In this document: piece after piece, positions 63,353 to 64,000 of the stretch
Position numbering within the stretch: the first letter of the stretch is position 1
Layout of the letters: every line of letters starts with the position of its first letter
Assembly: GCF_007795095.1 (NCBI RefSeq)
Contig: NZ_CP042218.1
Span: forward strand, 806,001 to 870,000
DNA from: Luteimonas granuli
GTDB taxonomy: Bacteria; Pseudomonadota; Gammaproteobacteria; Xanthomonadales; Xanthomonadaceae
Direction: 5' to 3'
Length of the DNA stretch: 64,000 nucleotides
Made by a program: the position numbers and the translations under genes
Notes under the pieces: model-generated
Told to the model about the DNA's origin: nothing
What the model saw: the letters and a program-made list of their open reading frames with translations, nothing else
Database searches by the model: none

Positions 63353-64000
63353 GCAGGCGGCGCCCAGGCCTGGCCTCGGAACTGCGCGCCATCGGACGAC
63401 AGCAGGATGACGGCGGCGGTGGCGGCGGCATCCGGGTCGCGGGCACGGCGATCTTCGTCGGCCACGTGCGAGCGCGCGCGCAGCGGCGTGCGCATCGGTC
63501 CCGGGTGCAGCCCGTGGAAGCGCACAGGGCCGCGGCCATGCTCGGCATGCAGGGTGTCGAGCAGGGCGCGCTGGCCGCGCTGGGCGATGCCGTAGGCGCC
63601 GCGGTAGGCGGCCGGGACTTCATCGTCGAGCACGAACACGACGGCGGCGTCGGGGGCCTGGCGCAGCAGCGGCAGGCAGGCATGGGTCAGCCACCAGCGC
63701 GCGGTGAGGTCGACATGCAGGACGCGGGCGAAGTCGCCCGGGTCGGTGTGCTCGAGCGGAGTCAGGCCGGGGAAGTCCGCGGCACAGTGCAGGATGCCGT
63801 CCAGGCGGCCGAGCTGGGCGCCGATGCGCGCCGCGAGCTCGGCGTGGTCCCCATAGTCCGCGCCGGCGAGATCGAAAGGATAGTTGACCGGCTCCGGCAG
63901 CCCGGCGGGGTCGCGGGCGATGGCATCGTAGACGCGGTTGAGCTTCGGCACCCGGCGGCCGAGCAGGACCACGGTCGCGCCCGCACGCGCGCAGGCCTGC
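63349..64000 (-). CDS. SDR-family oxidoreductase (YciK-like), N-terminus outside window
   Basis: 217 codons are visible and the start lies beyond 64000, as the frame continues with QACARAGATVVLLGRR, an SDR nucleotide-binding strand. The usual GxxxGxG is therefore outside. Residues DGILHCAADF and LTHACLPLLRQAPDAAVVFVLDD fit the SDR core. At the active site the sequence reads RGAYGIAQRG: the Tyr is kept but the Lys four residues on is Gln, and the Ser position is unclear (VLDDEVP). The enzyme may be inactive or unusual. It overlaps the marC start by ATGA. Confidence 0.8.
   Translation of the reverse strand, partial: QACARAGATVVLLGRRVPKLNRVYDAIARDPAGLPEPVNYPFDLAGADYGDHAELAARIGAQLGRLDGILHCAADFPGLTPLEHTDPGDFARVLHVDLTARWWLTHACLPLLRQAPDAAVVFVLDDEVPAAYRGAYGIAQRGQRALLDTLHAEHGRGPVRFHGLHPGPMRTPLRARSHVADEDRRARDPDAAATAAVILLSSDGAQFRGQAWAPPA

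Overview
The window looks like a piece of a high-GC gammaproteobacterial chromosome of the Xanthomonadaceae/Lysobacteraceae type (Luteimonas or Lysobacter-like). The reasons are an Oar-like TonB-dependent receptor, a Xanthomonadales-style VirD4, a fimU-pilVWXY1E minor pilin operon, many ATGA start/stop overlaps, and integron attC sites of the kind known from xanthomonads. No rRNA or phylogenetic marker is present, so this placement is an inference.

Layout. 1-1028: a truncated secreted alpha/beta hydrolase, an AhpD-like protein and a GNAT gene cut by an insertion sequence. 1029-2471: an IS3-family element joined to the tail of an IS481-family transposase. 2492-5820: a low-GC array of three integron gene cassettes on the minus strand with no integrase gene in view, carrying a secreted protein, a RelA/SpoT-domain protein and an AAA-ATPase/TOPRIM (OLD-like) protein. 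5977-9693: a fused MmeI-like restriction-modification enzyme. Together 1029-9693 read as a mobile/defence island. 9777-20483: housekeeping and stress genes (YnfA, DUF1761, ArsN2, ChrA, alcohol dehydrogenase, amino acid permease, exported methyltransferase-like protein, diguanylate cyclase, catalase, glutathionyl-hydroquinone reductase). 20664-28899: exported peptidases, a quinone oxidoreductase, DUF6165, BON and ROK-like genes, with two copies of a roughly 500-bp, highly palindromic intergenic repeat. 29077-34052: the MrfAB DNA-repair pair and DbpA. 34090-45660: ATP-grasp plus permease, lipoprotein, HutU, orphan VirD4, 2H phosphoesterase-like protein, RIO kinase, UvrB, tRNA-Val and tRNA-Asn. 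45998-49211: a LytS/LytTR two-component pair and a CorA-type transporter. 49594-57831: type IV pilus minor pilins, PilY1 and a divergent FimS/AlgZ-like kinase. 57833-64000: PpnN, the Oar-like receptor, MarC and a partial SDR.

The pilus genes form one translationally coupled block that assembles and tips the pilus, and the neighbouring FimS/AlgZ-like kinase probably belongs to its control. MrfAB and UvrB cover crosslink and bulky-lesion repair. ArsN2, ChrA, catalase and the quinone reductase form a loose stress-resistance neighbourhood.

Quality note: six frame breaks, five of them in otherwise intact conserved genes and one in the IS orfA, each need a single-base change in or beside a short homopolymer. 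This suggests consensus errors in the assembly unless resequencing shows otherwise. The most unusual items are the integrase-less cassette array and the paired structured intergenic repeats.
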